A stretch of DNA of 64,000 nt, taken from the NCBI GenBank assembly GCA_037176885.1, contig JAWWNJ010000149.1:248001-312000 (forward strand). The letters are read 5' to 3'. This DNA is from Favolaschia claudopus (lineage: Eukaryota > Basidiomycota > Agaricomycetes > Agaricales > Mycenaceae). Made by a program: the position numbers and the translations under genes. The notes beneath the pieces were generated by a model. That model was given only the letters and a program-made list of their open reading frames with translations, did not search any database and was not told the origin of the DNA. Positions within the stretch are counted from its first letter, which is position 1; each line of letters starts with the position of its first letter. Below are positions 11,210-23,358 of the stretch, piece after piece.

Positions 11210-13357
11210 TCAAAGCCATTCAACCGTCTGGAGGCGTATTCATCAATCCCTCAATGCGATTGCTGACGGAATGAAGACTTACAGCAGGTGGCTTCGACGA
11301 TATATCGTATGTAACACGATTGATTCCCGCAACCTCGTTCGTAATGCGAGAGGAAATCCGACGCAGTATTTCGGGCGGGAAAACATACCTACAAACGGTT
11401 TTGAGTGAATACGGAACACAATGATATTATTTGAAACGCACCAGTCGGCAGTCATGAAGTCCTCCGTCTGCACCGCGCGAAGAGCGATAACCTGGGTCGG
11501 GAAATTGAGCCAACGAAACCGCAAACGACGGCCCACAAAATACCTGCTCATACGTCCGCGAATCACCCATAACCCCCACCGCTTTGACAGGCAGCAGAAC
11601 AGCAAACGCCTGAGCGATCTGATCGTACAGCTCCGCCTTTCGGATCTCTTCGATGTAGATGTTATCCGCTTGTTGCAGGATTTTGACTTGTTCGCGTGTG
11701 ACAGGGCCAAGGATGCGGATGGCGAGACCAGGGCCTGGGAAGGGGTGTCGTTGGACCAGTGGGGCGGGGATGGAGAGCAGGCGGCCGAGGGCGCGGACCT
11801 CGTCTGAGAGAAAGGCAGGATGAAGAAGTGACTCGCCAGAAGAGAAATCAAAAGGGTGTTCACCTTTGAATAGTTCGCGCAGCGGCTCAATGAGCTTCAG
11901 CTTCATGTCTTTGAGTAAACCACCGACGTTGTGATGCGTCTTGATGGTCGCACTTGGTCCCTTGAAGCTGATGCTTTCAATCACGTCCGGATACAACGTC
12001 CCTTGAAGAAGCCACTCAACGCGACCCTTCTCCACACCACCCTGTTCCACTTCCCTCGCCGGCTCCGCTTCGATCTTGGCTGCTTCGGCCTCGAATACAT
12101 TAATGAAAGTATTACCAATGATTTTGCGTTTTTGCTCGGGGTCTTCGACGCCGTCGAGTCGAGATAGGAAGAGGTCCGAAGCGTCGACGACGGTGAGGTT
12201 GACGCCGAGGTTTTGGTTGAGCATTTCGTTGACTTGTTTCGCTTCGTTTAGACGGAGAACGCCGTTGTCGACCATTATCGCGTGGAATCTATAATGATAA
12301 GAGAATAGCAGCGCGAAGGGATAGAGACGAACCTGTCCCCGATAGCTTCGTGCATAAGTTTCGCGGCAACGGTGCTATCCACGCCGCCACTGACTGCACC
12401 AATCACTCGGCCAGTCGGCCCACATATTTCACGGATCCTCGCGATCTCTTTTCCGATGAACTCTTCCTATGATACTGTCAGTAAGTCATGCAGGCGCACT
12501 TCAATTGAAGTGCTCACCATCGTCCAATGCGCTCGACACCCACAGATATTCAGTATGAATCGACCGATGACCTCTTTGCCGCGAGGGGAATGAGTCACCT
12601 CCGGATGAAATTGGATGCCATAGAAGGGCTTGGAATTGTGAGCCAGAGCTGCGTAGGGTGCGGTCCCCGTATATCCGATGACATGGAAATCGGGGGGAGG
12701 GGAGGATAGCTGATCGCCATGGGACATCCACACCTGGATCGTCAGTTAGTCACGGAAGCAAACGCGTCGACCGAACGGTAAAAATACCGGCATCTCGTCC
12801 CCAAGCCCTTCAAACAGCGCGTCCACCGAGGCGTTCTCCCCTCCGATCTTGCCGATTTTCACCTGGGCGAAGCCGTATTCACGATGGTCGCATTCTTCTA
12901 CTGTGCCTTTCAGCTGCCAGGCCATTTCCTACGCACGATAAGGAATCCTCTCCCAAATCATGAGAAAATCGGTCCGACCTGTAGGCCGTAACATATCCCG
13001 AGAATTGGGACCCCGAGGTCGTAGATACCTGGGTCAGCATGTGGGGAGTCTTTGTCGTACACCGAATACGGCGAGCCAGATAGAATAATCCCTGATCGGC
13101 AGGGCGGATTGTAAAATTCAGCATAGCAAAAAAATCGTGAACGGCGTCGTACCTTTCGGTTTGAATTTCACATCTTTCAACTGAGTTGTACAAGGCATAA
13201 GTTCCGCATATACGTTATGCTCGCGACATCGTCTTGTGATCAAATGGCTATACTGCAGGGAGGATGAGCGTGAAAAATTGTTCTCCGCCTCAAGACGGAC
13301 CTGGGAGCCGAAATCGAGGATAAGAATGGTATCGAACTGATCATGGATCTCCGCCAT
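11210..13357 (-). CDS. GUA1: GMP synthase (glutamine-hydrolysing)
   Basis: This enzyme converts XMP, ATP and glutamine to GMP in the cytosol, the last step of guanine nucleotide synthesis. There are ten exons: 13357-13301, 13252-13153, 13091-12979, 12928-12788, 12733-12518, 12466-12333, 12288-11544, 11491-11442, 11388-11283 and 11227-11210. All phases fit and the product is 559 aa. The class I amidotransferase domain has its nucleophile Cys86 in GICYGLQ and His180/Glu182 in FHPEVTH. The ATP-pyrophosphatase domain has the P-loop SGGVDS at 235-240. The C-terminal dimerisation domain ends [20 protein letters not shown], then a tiny last exon (TVEWL). The family is usually about 525-545 aa. The gene diverges from the unknown secreted protein at 14438. 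Confidence 0.97.
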
Positions 13358-14437
13358 CTAGAGTTATAGCATCAGGACGGCGCCGACCCAAAATTCCAGT
13401 GGTTTTCACATTTTGTGGTCGTCGTCGGCAAGCAAAGAAAATTGATCGACGGTGACTCAGCGAGTCACGCTGTCACGGTGGCTGATGTCACTCTTGCTCC
13501 CGACGACGTCGGCTTGGTCTCTGAGTCTTGCACAGTCTTGCACCTTCTTGTCCTCGGTCCAGCTAACTTGATAGACTGGAGACTACAAAGGTACCACCCC
13601 CAAGTCTCTCTGCTCCGGACCTATGCCACCCAGTTTGCACCCAGAAGTTGGTCGGACTCGGTCGTAGACTCGTACTTAGCTTGGTCGTAAGTTACTCGTA
13701 ACCAGCGGAGACTCCAGAATTCTCACTTCTCTGTTGTTCGTTCACCCCCACAGCTCATATGTGACTCTTCTATTGAATCAGGAGTAGAAGGAGGCTCAGA
13801 GACGTCTTTCGGAACTACGGGAGAGGCCGCATAAGCTGAGTTGAATACCACCCTGAGGCAGCATGGAAATCAACTGAATAAAATATAAACTTATTTGCTG
13901 ACAGGTCGGTGTCGCGGCTTTCCGGGCGCACGGTGAAAAAATACAACCACTGAGTCACGAAGAGGCACCCAGGCGGTCTCCCGGATCTAGAAATATCCGA
14001 AGAGCGCTCGCTCTTTTCCGGTACTCCGTCTCGAATAGTATGTCACTCACTGTAATGACCATGTTTTGACTGATTAAACTGCGACTCACAGACGAGAAGG
14101 TACTCAATTTGTCGTCAATAAGTAGTGAATGGCGTCGATGAATCTGTTCATTCAACAAGAGCCTTTCTTCACGTAAGTCATCCTGACTTACTTACGACTC
14201 GACAGATGTCTGGTGTGCCAATCATCAATCGTTTGCCGTGCCTGGTTTCGTTTCATATAATCCGAAGGAAATGCGAAGCTGGCGACACGGCGTTCAGTTC
14301 ATCTGGATAGGGCCTAGCTCCTCATATCGTACTTGGCTGTAAGCGATCCGGGCGCAATTCGGTCCAGGTCTTGGTTGGCGTTTTGGGTATAAATGAGAAA
14401 GGGATGCCCACTTGAACTCTATCTTCATTTTCTTCTG
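13358..14437. other. Divergent intergenic region
   Basis: This 1.1 kb separates GUA1 and the secreted-protein gene and must carry both promoters. A TATA box for the rightward gene is at 14388. The middle is rich in short GACTC/GAGTC words in both orientations, without a clear unit. No ORF has family features. Confidence 0.5.
14388..14394 (+). promoter_or_regulatory. TATA box of the gene at 14438
   Basis: The sequence TATAAAT lies 50 bp upstream of the chosen start codon. The upstream in-frame ATG (14393) is inside this box and so cannot be the start if the box is used; this decides for 14438. Confidence 0.65.
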
Positions 14438-15844
14438 ATGAAGCATACTGGTCTCTTTGCTTTTGCAACCGTTTTGCTCAGCGCGACTCTCTGTTGCGCA
14501 ACAGTCCTTATCAGGTCCTCCGATTGTGAGTTATATCCATTCTATTGTAATGTGCGCACGTATGACTGGAATCTTGCAGCGGTTACACCCACAGCGGTCT
14601 CATCCACTCCCCAAGATCCATGCCTTCCTGTTACCCATGTTGTGATCGATTCCTCGACGGTCGAAATTTACGACGCCTCAAGGCACGGCGCCGACCCCCA
14701 CCTGCGCCTCTTTAACATGATCCCGCTCGCTTGCCCTGACCGCCACGTCCGCTCGCTCCCGCGCGAACCGTCATCCCGCACTGATCTTCAGTTGCGCGAC
14801 ACGCGCACAGAGCTCTCCAACATCGTCTTCCCACGAGGTTTCCTTTCCTGGGCCAAGTCTCTGCTCAAATGGATTCCGTATGCCAGTACCGCCATCGGTC
14901 TCTTTGGGCTGGGCGAATGCGTTTGGGAGTGGGTAAACCAAGGAGTAAGTGTTTTAGGTGCCACGGCGTGCGTACTTGGTGGAGTCACGACTTTGACGGG
15001 CATTGGAGATATTGCAAAGGCCAGGGTGGCGGATTCAATCGCTTCCGCAAATATCCATGCGAACTTTGAGCTCGTCGAGACCGCCGCCAAAGTCTGGGCT
15101 GAGGCAGGGACACAGACGGAGATCCTTCGACGCTCGAAAAATCCAGAGTTTGCTGCATATTATCATGCGATGTTGCAAAACCTCACACTTCCTGGTGCGC
15201 GGCATCATTCTAGCGGGAAGACGGTGACGCTTTGGGATCTTGCGCGCGCCAATTCAACGCATCCCATCACCCTGCTCCATGACCACCCAGCCTTCAAAGC
15301 GAACCACTCGCATGCGGTCAACGCGTGGTCGACGATGCCTGACCTCAACTCGGGGAAACCACGGCTGCATTTTACTGTTTCCTTCCCATATGCAGACCCT
15401 CCCACCCCTTCCTCTGATCCCGATCTTGAAAACCGCCAAGTCACTTCTATCCTTGGATGCGGTCCCCCAACGGCAACAAACTGGGTCTCTCTCGGGCAAG
15501 TCCAAGAGTGCGTCAGACCGGGCGGTTCCGTCCCGTCAAATGCCCCTGCGACGATGTACTACGGATTTGATCTGTACGGTACGAAGGCGGAAATCCAAGA
15601 ATATCAAGCGGATTTAGGGACGAAATTCGATAAATCGAATGGGTTCGAGCAGTCCATGGTAGATATGTCCTTGGACATTGTCGAGCGGCAGGCGTGGGAC
15701 ACCTGTGTTTGCCAGCAGGCCCAAGGGAATTGGATTTCGACGGGAAGTATCCAGATGTCATGGGACAACACTTATAATGGGTTCACGCCTTGCTTCAATC
15801 CGAATTGTGATAACGATGCACTAGTTCCAATTGTTAACCATTGA
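14438..15844 (+). CDS. Secreted or membrane-attached protein of unknown family
   Basis: From the ATG at 14438 the protein begins with a signal peptide (LFAFATVLLSATLCCATVL). A probable 54-nt in-frame intron follows, from GTGAGT at about 14525 to TTGCAG, joining IRSSD to VTPTAV. The length is about 450 aa if spliced. The centre has a Gly/Ala-rich hydrophobic stretch (YASTAIGLFGLGECVWEWVN, then VLGATACVLGGVTTLTGIG) that could be a hairpin in the membrane or a buried core. The C-terminal half is soluble-looking, with several Cys (CVCQQAQ, CFNPNC) and N-glycosylation sites. I do not recognise the family. The next gene converges from the right. Confidence 0.7.
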   Translation: MKHTGLFAFATVLLSATLCCATVLIRSSDCELYPFYCNVRTYDWNLAAVTPTAVSSTPQDPCLPVTHVVIDSSTVEIYDASRHGADPHLRLFNMIPLACPDRHVRSLPREPSSRTDLQLRDTRTELSNIVFPRGFLSWAKSLLKWIPYASTAIGLFGLGECVWEWVNQGVSVLGATACVLGGVTTLTGIGDIAKARVADSIASANIHANFELVETAAKVWAEAGTQTEILRRSKNPEFAAYYHAMLQNLTLPGARHHSSGKTVTLWDLARANSTHPITLLHDHPAFKANHSHAVNAWSTMPDLNSGKPRLHFTVSFPYADPPTPSSDPDLENRQVTSILGCGPPTATNWVSLGQVQECVRPGGSVPSNAPATMYYGFDLYGTKAEIQEYQADLGTKFDKSNGFEQSMVDMSLDIVERQAWDTCVCQQAQGNWISTGSIQMSWDNTYNGFTPCFNPNCDNDALVPIVNH

Positions 15845-16328
15845 AATTCTTCATACATGTTATCAACATGTTACTATTATTTTCATACAGTATACTGCCC
15901 TTTTGCTAGAAGTTCATTGATTGATTGTTCGAGCTTTCGAGCGCTCACCCATGATTGGGCTGACAAGGTGAATCGCTGTGTTTACAAAATGAACGCAAAT
16001 CGTTAAATGCCTGAAAGCATGTCATTGGCATGTCACATATCACATGACCTGACGCCTCGCGTTTTGCCACAGCAACAGATTTCTCGAAAAGAAACGGAAA
16101 AAAATCGAGAGATATGCTTACGACGTGCGGGGTACATGAGGCAATTTCCAGGGAATTTCACCAACATCGAGTTACGTTTCCTTGGCAGAATCTGTAGTGG
16201 CCATCTACTTAATAGTAGGAACTCGCGGCATGAAAAGGGGGAGATTTGCAAAGAGTTGGGGGACATTGTTTAGAGCGAACTTTACTACTAAGACTAAGCG
16301 AATGTCTATTTGCAGAGGATAACGAACA
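15845..16328. other. Convergent intergenic region
   Basis: These 484 bp lie between two gene ends facing each other. The sequence is AT-rich just after 15845, as expected for a poly(A) region. I see nothing else. Confidence 0.5.
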
Positions 16329-18572
16329 TTATGCAGAATGAGTATCATACGAAATGGAGCGACCGTTGCGTTTCATATGCCCTTTCAACCAGCCATGAAA
16401 GCCAACAACCCACACGGTCCAAGAGAAGGCAAGGCAAGTGATGGCGACTGCTACAACTGCGAACATCATAATGTCTTGAAGTGAAAAGAATCAAATGAAC
16501 GACTCGCACAGCAGGAAGGAAGAAGAAGAAGAAAAGCACACACCATCCCGACCACGTCGCATCGCCATAATGGTCACTTCCTCAGTGGAGAACATAAAAC
16601 TCAAACCTCCCGCAGCAAGGAAGAAGGATCCCAGCGCCTCCGTGGGAGGGCGAGACGGCAGCGTCGTCCGAGGGGGAGCGACCCAGAGGAAGAAGTAAGT
16701 TAGGGACCGCAAGACGGCAAACGCAACTAGCAGGTTCCCCCATAGAGCGTGGATTTGCACTTGGAAGAGGTAAACCTGGAAGTGCGCGGCCATTACAGAC
16801 CCGGTAACACCGATGACGAGCGCGGGGAAGGGGTTGAAGCTGGGAGTGTGGGATTCCAGAATGTTTTCTGGTCTGTCCGAATATACGGTAAGCCATCTAC
16901 GGATGGTTTTGGATTCGATCGCCATGCCTGAATAAAAATAAAAATATTATCATCCCTGAATATTCAGCTAGACAGCGAGAACCTACCGACGAGGCCGGCA
17001 AACCAAAACATAACCTATGCACAAGTTTAATAGAACACTCGATGAAGCTGACTGAGACGAGAGCGTACAGCGATTCCGATGTGTTGAATTTGCTTGGTGG
17101 TATAAGGATCACCGGGCTCGGCTCCGAATCTGGTTGAGCTCGGTGAGTAAATTCGATAGAAATATCCAGCCAAAAATAAGGGAAGAAAACGAACCTTTCC
17201 ATCCAAGTATTAGTAGCACCGTACAAGAAGATGACGGTCGATTCCACCATCTCAGCTGTAGGGTAGCCCGCGTGAGACGGTGTGGCACGGTTCCATGCCC
17301 AGCCGACCTCGGAGCACCAGCCCAAGAATCGTGCAAACGAGATAAGGCCGTAACACCAGAAAATTCCTCCCTCTGCATGAGGAAATTCACGTTAGGGAAA
17401 CGAGGGGAAAGAAACAAGAGAAACATACTGATAAGATGCGCCAGACATCCAGTGAAATACTTTTCTCTGCATCCACCTAGATACATCGAAATTATTCAAC
17501 AAACACTCGTGATCGAAAACAGTCATTTATAACTCACCAGTATAGATTACGATTCCGCTCAAAAGCATCGCGAAACCCGCAATAACCAAGGCACGTTCCG
17601 TGACCGCGAATGCGCCTCGCCCAACCCGCCGCAGGAGGGAAATTCCACACGAGATTAATCCCCGGGAGGAGGAAATGTGAACATCATGCAGTGTCGCTTC
17701 GGAATGGGGTGAAGATGACCTGGAGGTATGAATAGAATCGGGCACATCATAGGAATCCCGGCTTTGTTTTCCCTCCTTGGGAGCATCCTCTTCGTCTCCC
17801 ATCAAGCCGATGTATTCCACGTTCAAGGGTTGACCCTCGTGGTTTTGGTCACGACCGAATAGGGCGCGGACAATACCTTTGAACGTGTAATGTTTCTCAG
17901 AGCGCAAAAACAAAACAAGACGGCAGAAAGCATCGAAGGTATCGATGCCGGTCAAAACGAGAGCAACGAGCAAGACGGTGTACCCGTATCGCGCATGCGA
18001 GGAGCCAGCATACCTAGCGCAAAATTAATATCAACATGTTGGGAGCCATCGAGGTGATGATGAACACGCACATATCGGGTGTAAGCTTTCGATACACCGA
18101 ACTAGCCGCACACGCGAGAATAAACGATGCGTAGAAACCGAAGACGGCGACTCCGCGCCAGGCGTGGTTTAGGGTACGCAGCGTGATGGCTGCAAAGTGG
18201 AGGGGCGTGTTTCAACGGACTGCGATAAAGCCACGAGATGGTAAGCTCACCCGTCGGCAAGAAACCGAAGAATGCAAGAGACATGAAGACGGAGTGCGTG
18301 ATAATCAGACTAGGATGGCGGGAGCCGGGTGTTTGTTCAGGGTCTTCCCAGTCGATGGTGTAGTACGAGGGTGGGGTGGGAGAATGGCCGTGTTGGAGGA
18401 GTTCTGTTTCGTTCAGTTCGAGGAGCGGTGCCACGCCGTGATGGTGGCCATGTTCGCCTCCGCTGCGTGTTATGAGCTCCAACGCATGGTCGGCAGTCGA
18501 AACACTTGAAGATTTTGCGTAGGAATGGAATACGGAGAATGCGAGCGCGAGATGAACTGGGTGAAAACGCAT
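16329..18572 (-). CDS. Ytp1-type multi-span membrane protein
   Basis: The exons are 18572-18251, 18189-18072, 18013-17538, 17476-17429, 17372-17195, 17129-17069, 17014-16987, 16927-16544 and 16474-16329. Every phase agrees and the product is 586 aa. It has a signal peptide, a His-rich luminal patch (GEHGHHHG), spans near SVFMSLAFFGFLP and VAVFGFYASFILACAASSVY, and a long cytosolic loop. The C-terminal module then carries GCLAHLIKGGIFWCYGLISF, TNTWMER, VMFWFAGLVG and NPFPALVIGVTGSVMAAHFQ. That module matches the Ytp1 domain of fungi (unknown function; related to cytochrome b561-like N-terminal regions). The original ATG at 18695 lies upstream of a TTTATAA box near 18640, so the start is set at 18572. 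The protein is probably in an endomembrane; its role is not established even in yeast. Confidence 0.87.
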
Positions 18573-20389
18573 AAGTACGCCGTCAGGGAGAGAGGAGTGG
18601 AATGAATCGAAAAAATCGCCGCTTTCGGGCAGTGTGGTTATAAAGCACGCACAGTCGATAAAAATGGAATCTAGCGTTATCGAATTGGGATGCAAATCCT
18701 AATATTCCCCCCGCGTCGTGGGATTCCGCGTCATGGGAATTTGTGTTGGATGATCTTCCTCCTAGAATAGATAGGATCACGGAATCAATCCGTGTTTTGG
18801 ATTCAAGCGTTCCAAACATCGGTCTTGGCTCGGTCGAGCGATTTCTGTGGGTGCACAGTGTCCCGCAGTAAGGTTTGGACCAATCGCCTCGAAGTTGGGG
18901 AGTCCAGAACCCGAGCCAAGCGATATCGAATCGGCGATCTTCGGTGACAGTGTTTGTGTTCTAGATGGCGTTGAGATTCGAAAATGACGTGGGTCTCAAA
19001 GCTGGAGGATTTGATTTGGTTTCCGCACAGTCACGCCGAGAGTAGGCTCACAGAAGCACGCTCTGGGGGGCATTTTTGCTAGATATGTTGAACAGGTGAA
19101 TTATGCCCCTTCAAGAGTTTCGGCCAGGCTCATTACCGCGAATATTTTCGTCTGCAGAGTGAAGACCCAGATTTCCGGAGGACGGCTATCGCCGAGGAGC
19201 TAGAACGCCGAGTCGTATCTTGGGTCGAGCAGAAGGAGGGTGCTAGCGGCTGTGCCAGAGAAGGCCCAGATAGGGAAACATAGGACCAATCCCTGTGCTG
19301 CGACTGAAGTGCCAGTGGAGGAAAATCTTGGCCTACGCTGCGGCTGCGGGCACCACAGGATGCCAAGAAAGACCTACCCGGCGGAAAACCCGGCTCAGCC
19401 ACGCTGGCGAATGATAAAAGAACTGCGAAAAGTGGCGAAGAAGCACGGCGCGATGAGATTCAATTGAAGTTTGCGGAGCCGAATCAGGCAGACGGAATGC
19501 AAACGGATTGTTGACAAATGAGTCCAGAATCGAGAACACAGGTTTGGCGCAGATTCAGTTTCGCGCCCATTCCTTCTACTGCTCGCCTCTTCAGTTCAAG
19601 CCAGACTTTCGTGAAGAGCAGCGCACCAGTGAGTAAGGATGCATCCAGTGGTACAATTGTCGAGCGACAAAGTATGTCTTTGAGTTAAGTGGCTGGAGGG
19701 GGCGAGGCAACCGTGATTGATGGTGAAGTAATGGTTACTTGGGATATTTGACAACAGTCTGCAAGGAGTTGACTTCGAAGTCCGGTTTCGGAACGATCAA
19801 TGGAACGCTCAGAAGCCGCTGTAGACTTTCTCCGAGAGATATCGAACCAAGAAAAGCGGAGATTCAGAAGTTTCCGACCGCTGCTCTTGAGGCGGATTTG
19901 AACCATCTGAAGGCACAGAGAATCCAATTCCAAGTAAGTAGATCTTCGAGTAGAACTCGTCGTCGAGACTCGACTTACTCGAGTCTGATCGACGAGAGAT
20001 TTCGAGATGGATTCCCAGAGGTACTTAGGGGGGCCGGGCCGGTGAAGAGCAGAGGCAAAGCATCTAACAATGACCGCCGAAATGAGACAGAAAACAGGGA
20101 CAGACAACGGTGTAACGACATGGAGGAAGGGAAGAAGAAGAGAATCAAGGTGATTGTCCAATGATCCGGCTCGGGTAAATGACAGCCGGAATTCAGCAAG
20201 GTGACTTCGTCACACCTTAGTCACGCTCAGATGAACTTGAACGCGAAGAAAGAGGCCACCGGGAATTCGATTTTAATACAGATTTAGCTGCAATGGAGTA
20301 GAAGCGTCGTCGTACAGTCTCTCGGACTATCAGGATGATTCTGTGATATTAATTCAACATTTGTTGGTTCAACTTATACTTGAGTACTG
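18573..20389. other. Intergenic 1.8 kb
   Basis: This is the promoter of the Ytp1-type gene, then 1.5 kb with no supported gene. ORFs at 19240-19470 and 19685-20200 overlap on both strands and lack domains or splice-linked partners. Confidence 0.45.
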
Positions 20390-21828
20390 CTACCAAACTT
20401 TCCAATCTTCATCCTCTTCATCGCATTCCGTGCTAACAGTGAAAATAGAAAGACAAAGTCATTAGTAGTTCATTCACAAAGACCAAAATGAGACGTACAT
20501 CCTAACTTCACCACTGCTGCCGGTTCGAACGTACAAATGAACCATATTTCTTTGCCAGAGTTTTGGGAAAATCCCGCGAACTCTTCTGGCAATTCTCCTC
20601 GCCGATTTGGTCCAGCCCCGCTTAGTTGATGCCTCCTGCGCGTCGGTATGCAGCTCCACACAATGCAAAGAGGGCATCTTTTCCAGGACAAACTTCTCAA
20701 AAGGCATGATACTTTCGTCGTCGGAATCATCCAACATCAATATAGGGAAGCGGTCCCAGTTGAAGGTAAGCTTCTCGACTTTGTTGGTGGGGTGTAAGCT
20801 TGCGATGATGGGATACAGAGCGGTATCGAAGGGGGAAATTTCGTGCGGAGGATAAGAATCATATGAGATTTCGCGGAGGGAGGGGAAGTGCCGTTCGACA
20901 TCGAAGTGTGCTAAGAATTGTTGATCTCGATTGCCTACAGTGTGAGGCGAGCCATAAGTCAATGTTTGTGTGATGGAAGGTACGAGAGCATATGCTCACT
21001 TATGGAGGTCTTCTGAATATAAATGACTTCGACAGTGTCGCCGATTCGACGCAAGAATGAATCGGAACCATGGCTCCACGAGTCGACGAAACACAACGCG
21101 TGCAGACCAGTGAAATCGAACGCTCGTTCCAGGATAGCCGAGATCGCAGGAGAACCCTGTAAATCCAGATGACGAATTGCGGGGCGAGGAACTGGTGATG
21201 CCTCGAGTTGAAAAGTGTTCCCCGTTGGGTTGCACCGACCGAGCGCCAGGTTCTCGAGGCTGGAGGGAAAGGCTTGAAAAATGGAATAAAAATCCGCCGC
21301 CGTCCAATCTTTTGGCGGTGCAAATATCCTCGCCATGCGAAGCGAGGGATTACTAGCAAGTCGTTCAATCGACTGAATCATCGCACGTTGCGCCTCGTCT
21401 CCCTTGTGTTCTGAACTCGATTCCAGAGCAGACCGGATGTAATTGAATTGGATGCAGCGAAGGCAAATCCAGTCAAACTGAGACAGAAGGCGGAGACATT
21501 CGGAGTCCGGCATGTGCAGCGTCAATGTACGAACATAGGGTATGAGATGGGGGGAACTTTCGAGAAGTTGGACGAAGCAAGTTGTCACGGACAATGCTGT
21601 CACGCGATCGTATTGAAGCATCAAGTCTGAGCTGTCTTCCAGTCCCGCTAATAATGCCTGAAACTTCTCCTCATCATATGGGATGAAAATTTCGCGAAAT
21701 ATTTTTTTCTGAGCTGCTGGGACGAAGACGTGGCAGACAAGGGATGCAGCCATCAAGTCGGCTGTTTCTTCAAGGTTTTCGACGATAGCGTGCCATAGCT
21801 CTGGCACAGAGAGGTATGGGGCAGCCAT
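20390..21828 (-). CDS. F-box-like protein
   Basis: There are three exons: 21828-21000, 20934-20499 and 20432-20390, with introns of 65 and 66 nt. The product is 435 aa. The start AAPYLSVPELWHAIVENL is the F-box-like helix; SLVCHVFVPAAQKKIF follows and then Leu-rich repeats of poor regularity. The last small exon adds an acidic tail (TECDEEDEDW). It is a paralogue of the gene at 3417-4661 with the same motif order and conserved central motifs (LLESSPHLIPYVRTL; FDFTGLHALC). By family it is a candidate substrate adaptor of an SCF ubiquitin ligase; the substrate is unknown. The third exon is supported by CTAATGAC and TGTTAG before it. Confidence 0.74.
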
Positions 21829-22277
21829 AGAAAAAATTCGGTGGCGGTCAAGAGAGGAGAGTGGGGCGTGGGAACATTACACGTGGGAGGGTAACATTGA
21901 TGTACTGTAACATCACGCCGTGACGGCGTGACACCCTTGTCCTCAACTTCGATAGCTACTTCGATTTGACTTCGATCCCCAACTTGAAAATTCCGACCTA
22001 GCGATACTCGTGATATAGGCAAGGCTTCTGGACCGCTCGCTGCAGACTCGGATGTCCTGATTATTGTTGATTGACTCTCGATTTATCGAGTTGGAAATCG
22101 GACAGCGTTTTACATTTGTTTTACAAACAGATAAAGCAGCTTCCTTCGGTGCGGATACGCTGGGACCCAGGAGTGAAATATATGCGAGAGCATGGACCGT
22201 TTCCAAGTCGTCATGATCCCGGTCCGAGAATTTAATCGGACGTTTCTATGGCACATATAGTGTCTAATAAATAGCAA
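21829..22277. other. Promoter region of the F-box gene at 21828
   Basis: Several short palindromic GTAACATCACG/CGTGACGGCGTGA-like words lie at 21890-21935. No gene is seen. Confidence 0.4.
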
Positions 22278-23110
22278 TTTTTTTGAAACGACACGGCCTC
22301 GCAAAAACTATATTGAAACGACGGTTTTCGGGACAAAAGATATTGAAATGACGTGTCATCGAAGCAAAAATATTGAAATGACAAAGTAAAAATATTGAAA
22401 TGACACTCTGCGTGCCAAAACTAGTGAAACGACATGTAGCCAGTATTGTTCAAGTCGGTGAAGCCATACGGAGGTGAAACTCAACTTGTGGCAGGAGTCA
22501 CGGCTTTAACATGCCGCGCCTGCGCATCAGATCCAAGGGGTGTGTGATTTGTGATTCAAATGCGGGGAACCTCTCGGCTTCACGGACTAGGGTTTGTGCA
22601 GGCGGAAATGGCGAGTGCATATATACTACTAGCTGGAGTGAAAGCATTTTAACTGCCACCAACATTCAGTATCTCGCGGCAGAGGCTGCTGCGTGAGGCT
22701 ATCAATGGATTCCACTCAATACCTGATCGTCACAACTTCCGAACAATCAGTTGCTTAACAAATATATACTACCTTTGGACTGTACAATCTACTTGTCTAC
22801 GTAGCTATAGCATACTGTATTGTCTACCACCGAATCCAGGGTTGAGAAGCGAACATGAGGTTGAATCAGTGTCGAGTTGATCCGTAATCTTGATCCAGTG
22901 ATGCGTACAGTCTCAAACCTCAAGTGAATTCCAACTCATTTTAACGTTTTGCCACCTTTTGCCGTTTACTTAAGGTGAGGCCTCTCTAACACTAGCGGGT
23001 AGCGGTGGAAGTCATGTCACTGCTTCAATGGTCCATGTCATTTCAATATTTTTTTTCGTAAAGTATGTCATTTCAACTTTTTCTGATGGCCCACACGTTT
23101 CAGGTATTTT
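22278..23110. mobile_element. MITE-like element bounded by inverted arrays of a TGAAAYGACA motif
   Basis: The left side has six plus-strand copies of TGAAAYGACA or close variants, several preceded by ATAT, between 22284 and 22434. The right side has the reverse complement (TGTCATTTCAATATTTT and similar) at 23036-23085, and a last CACGTTTCA at 23094. The outermost copies also pair beyond the core (TGAAACGACACGGCC against TGAAACGTGTGGGCC read inward). About 600 bp of non-coding sequence lies between. This is the layout of a non-autonomous DNA transposon with subterminal repeats. No target duplication could be fixed, so the exact ends and the superfamily are open. Confidence 0.55.
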
Positions 23111-23358
23111 GGTTGCATTTTAGCTGTACCTGCGGCATTCCCTCTATCTCAGCATCCCGCCTCTCCCTGATCTGAATCTAGACATGGGCGCAAGCCTGAG
23201 TCATATATATCTTCGGGCGGTATAAGAAATACAAATATGTTATGAAATAACACCGCGTTGATATCTTGAGTCATCGGGGTACGATTGAGGGAATCTGAGA
23301 CGGTGAGACAAACATAACTGATAAGCAAGATAGCTCCGAGTCGTAAGAAGAATAGGAC
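23111..23358. other. Short intergenic stretch
   Basis: This runs between the MITE-like element and the 3' end of the next gene. I see nothing in it. Confidence 0.4.
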
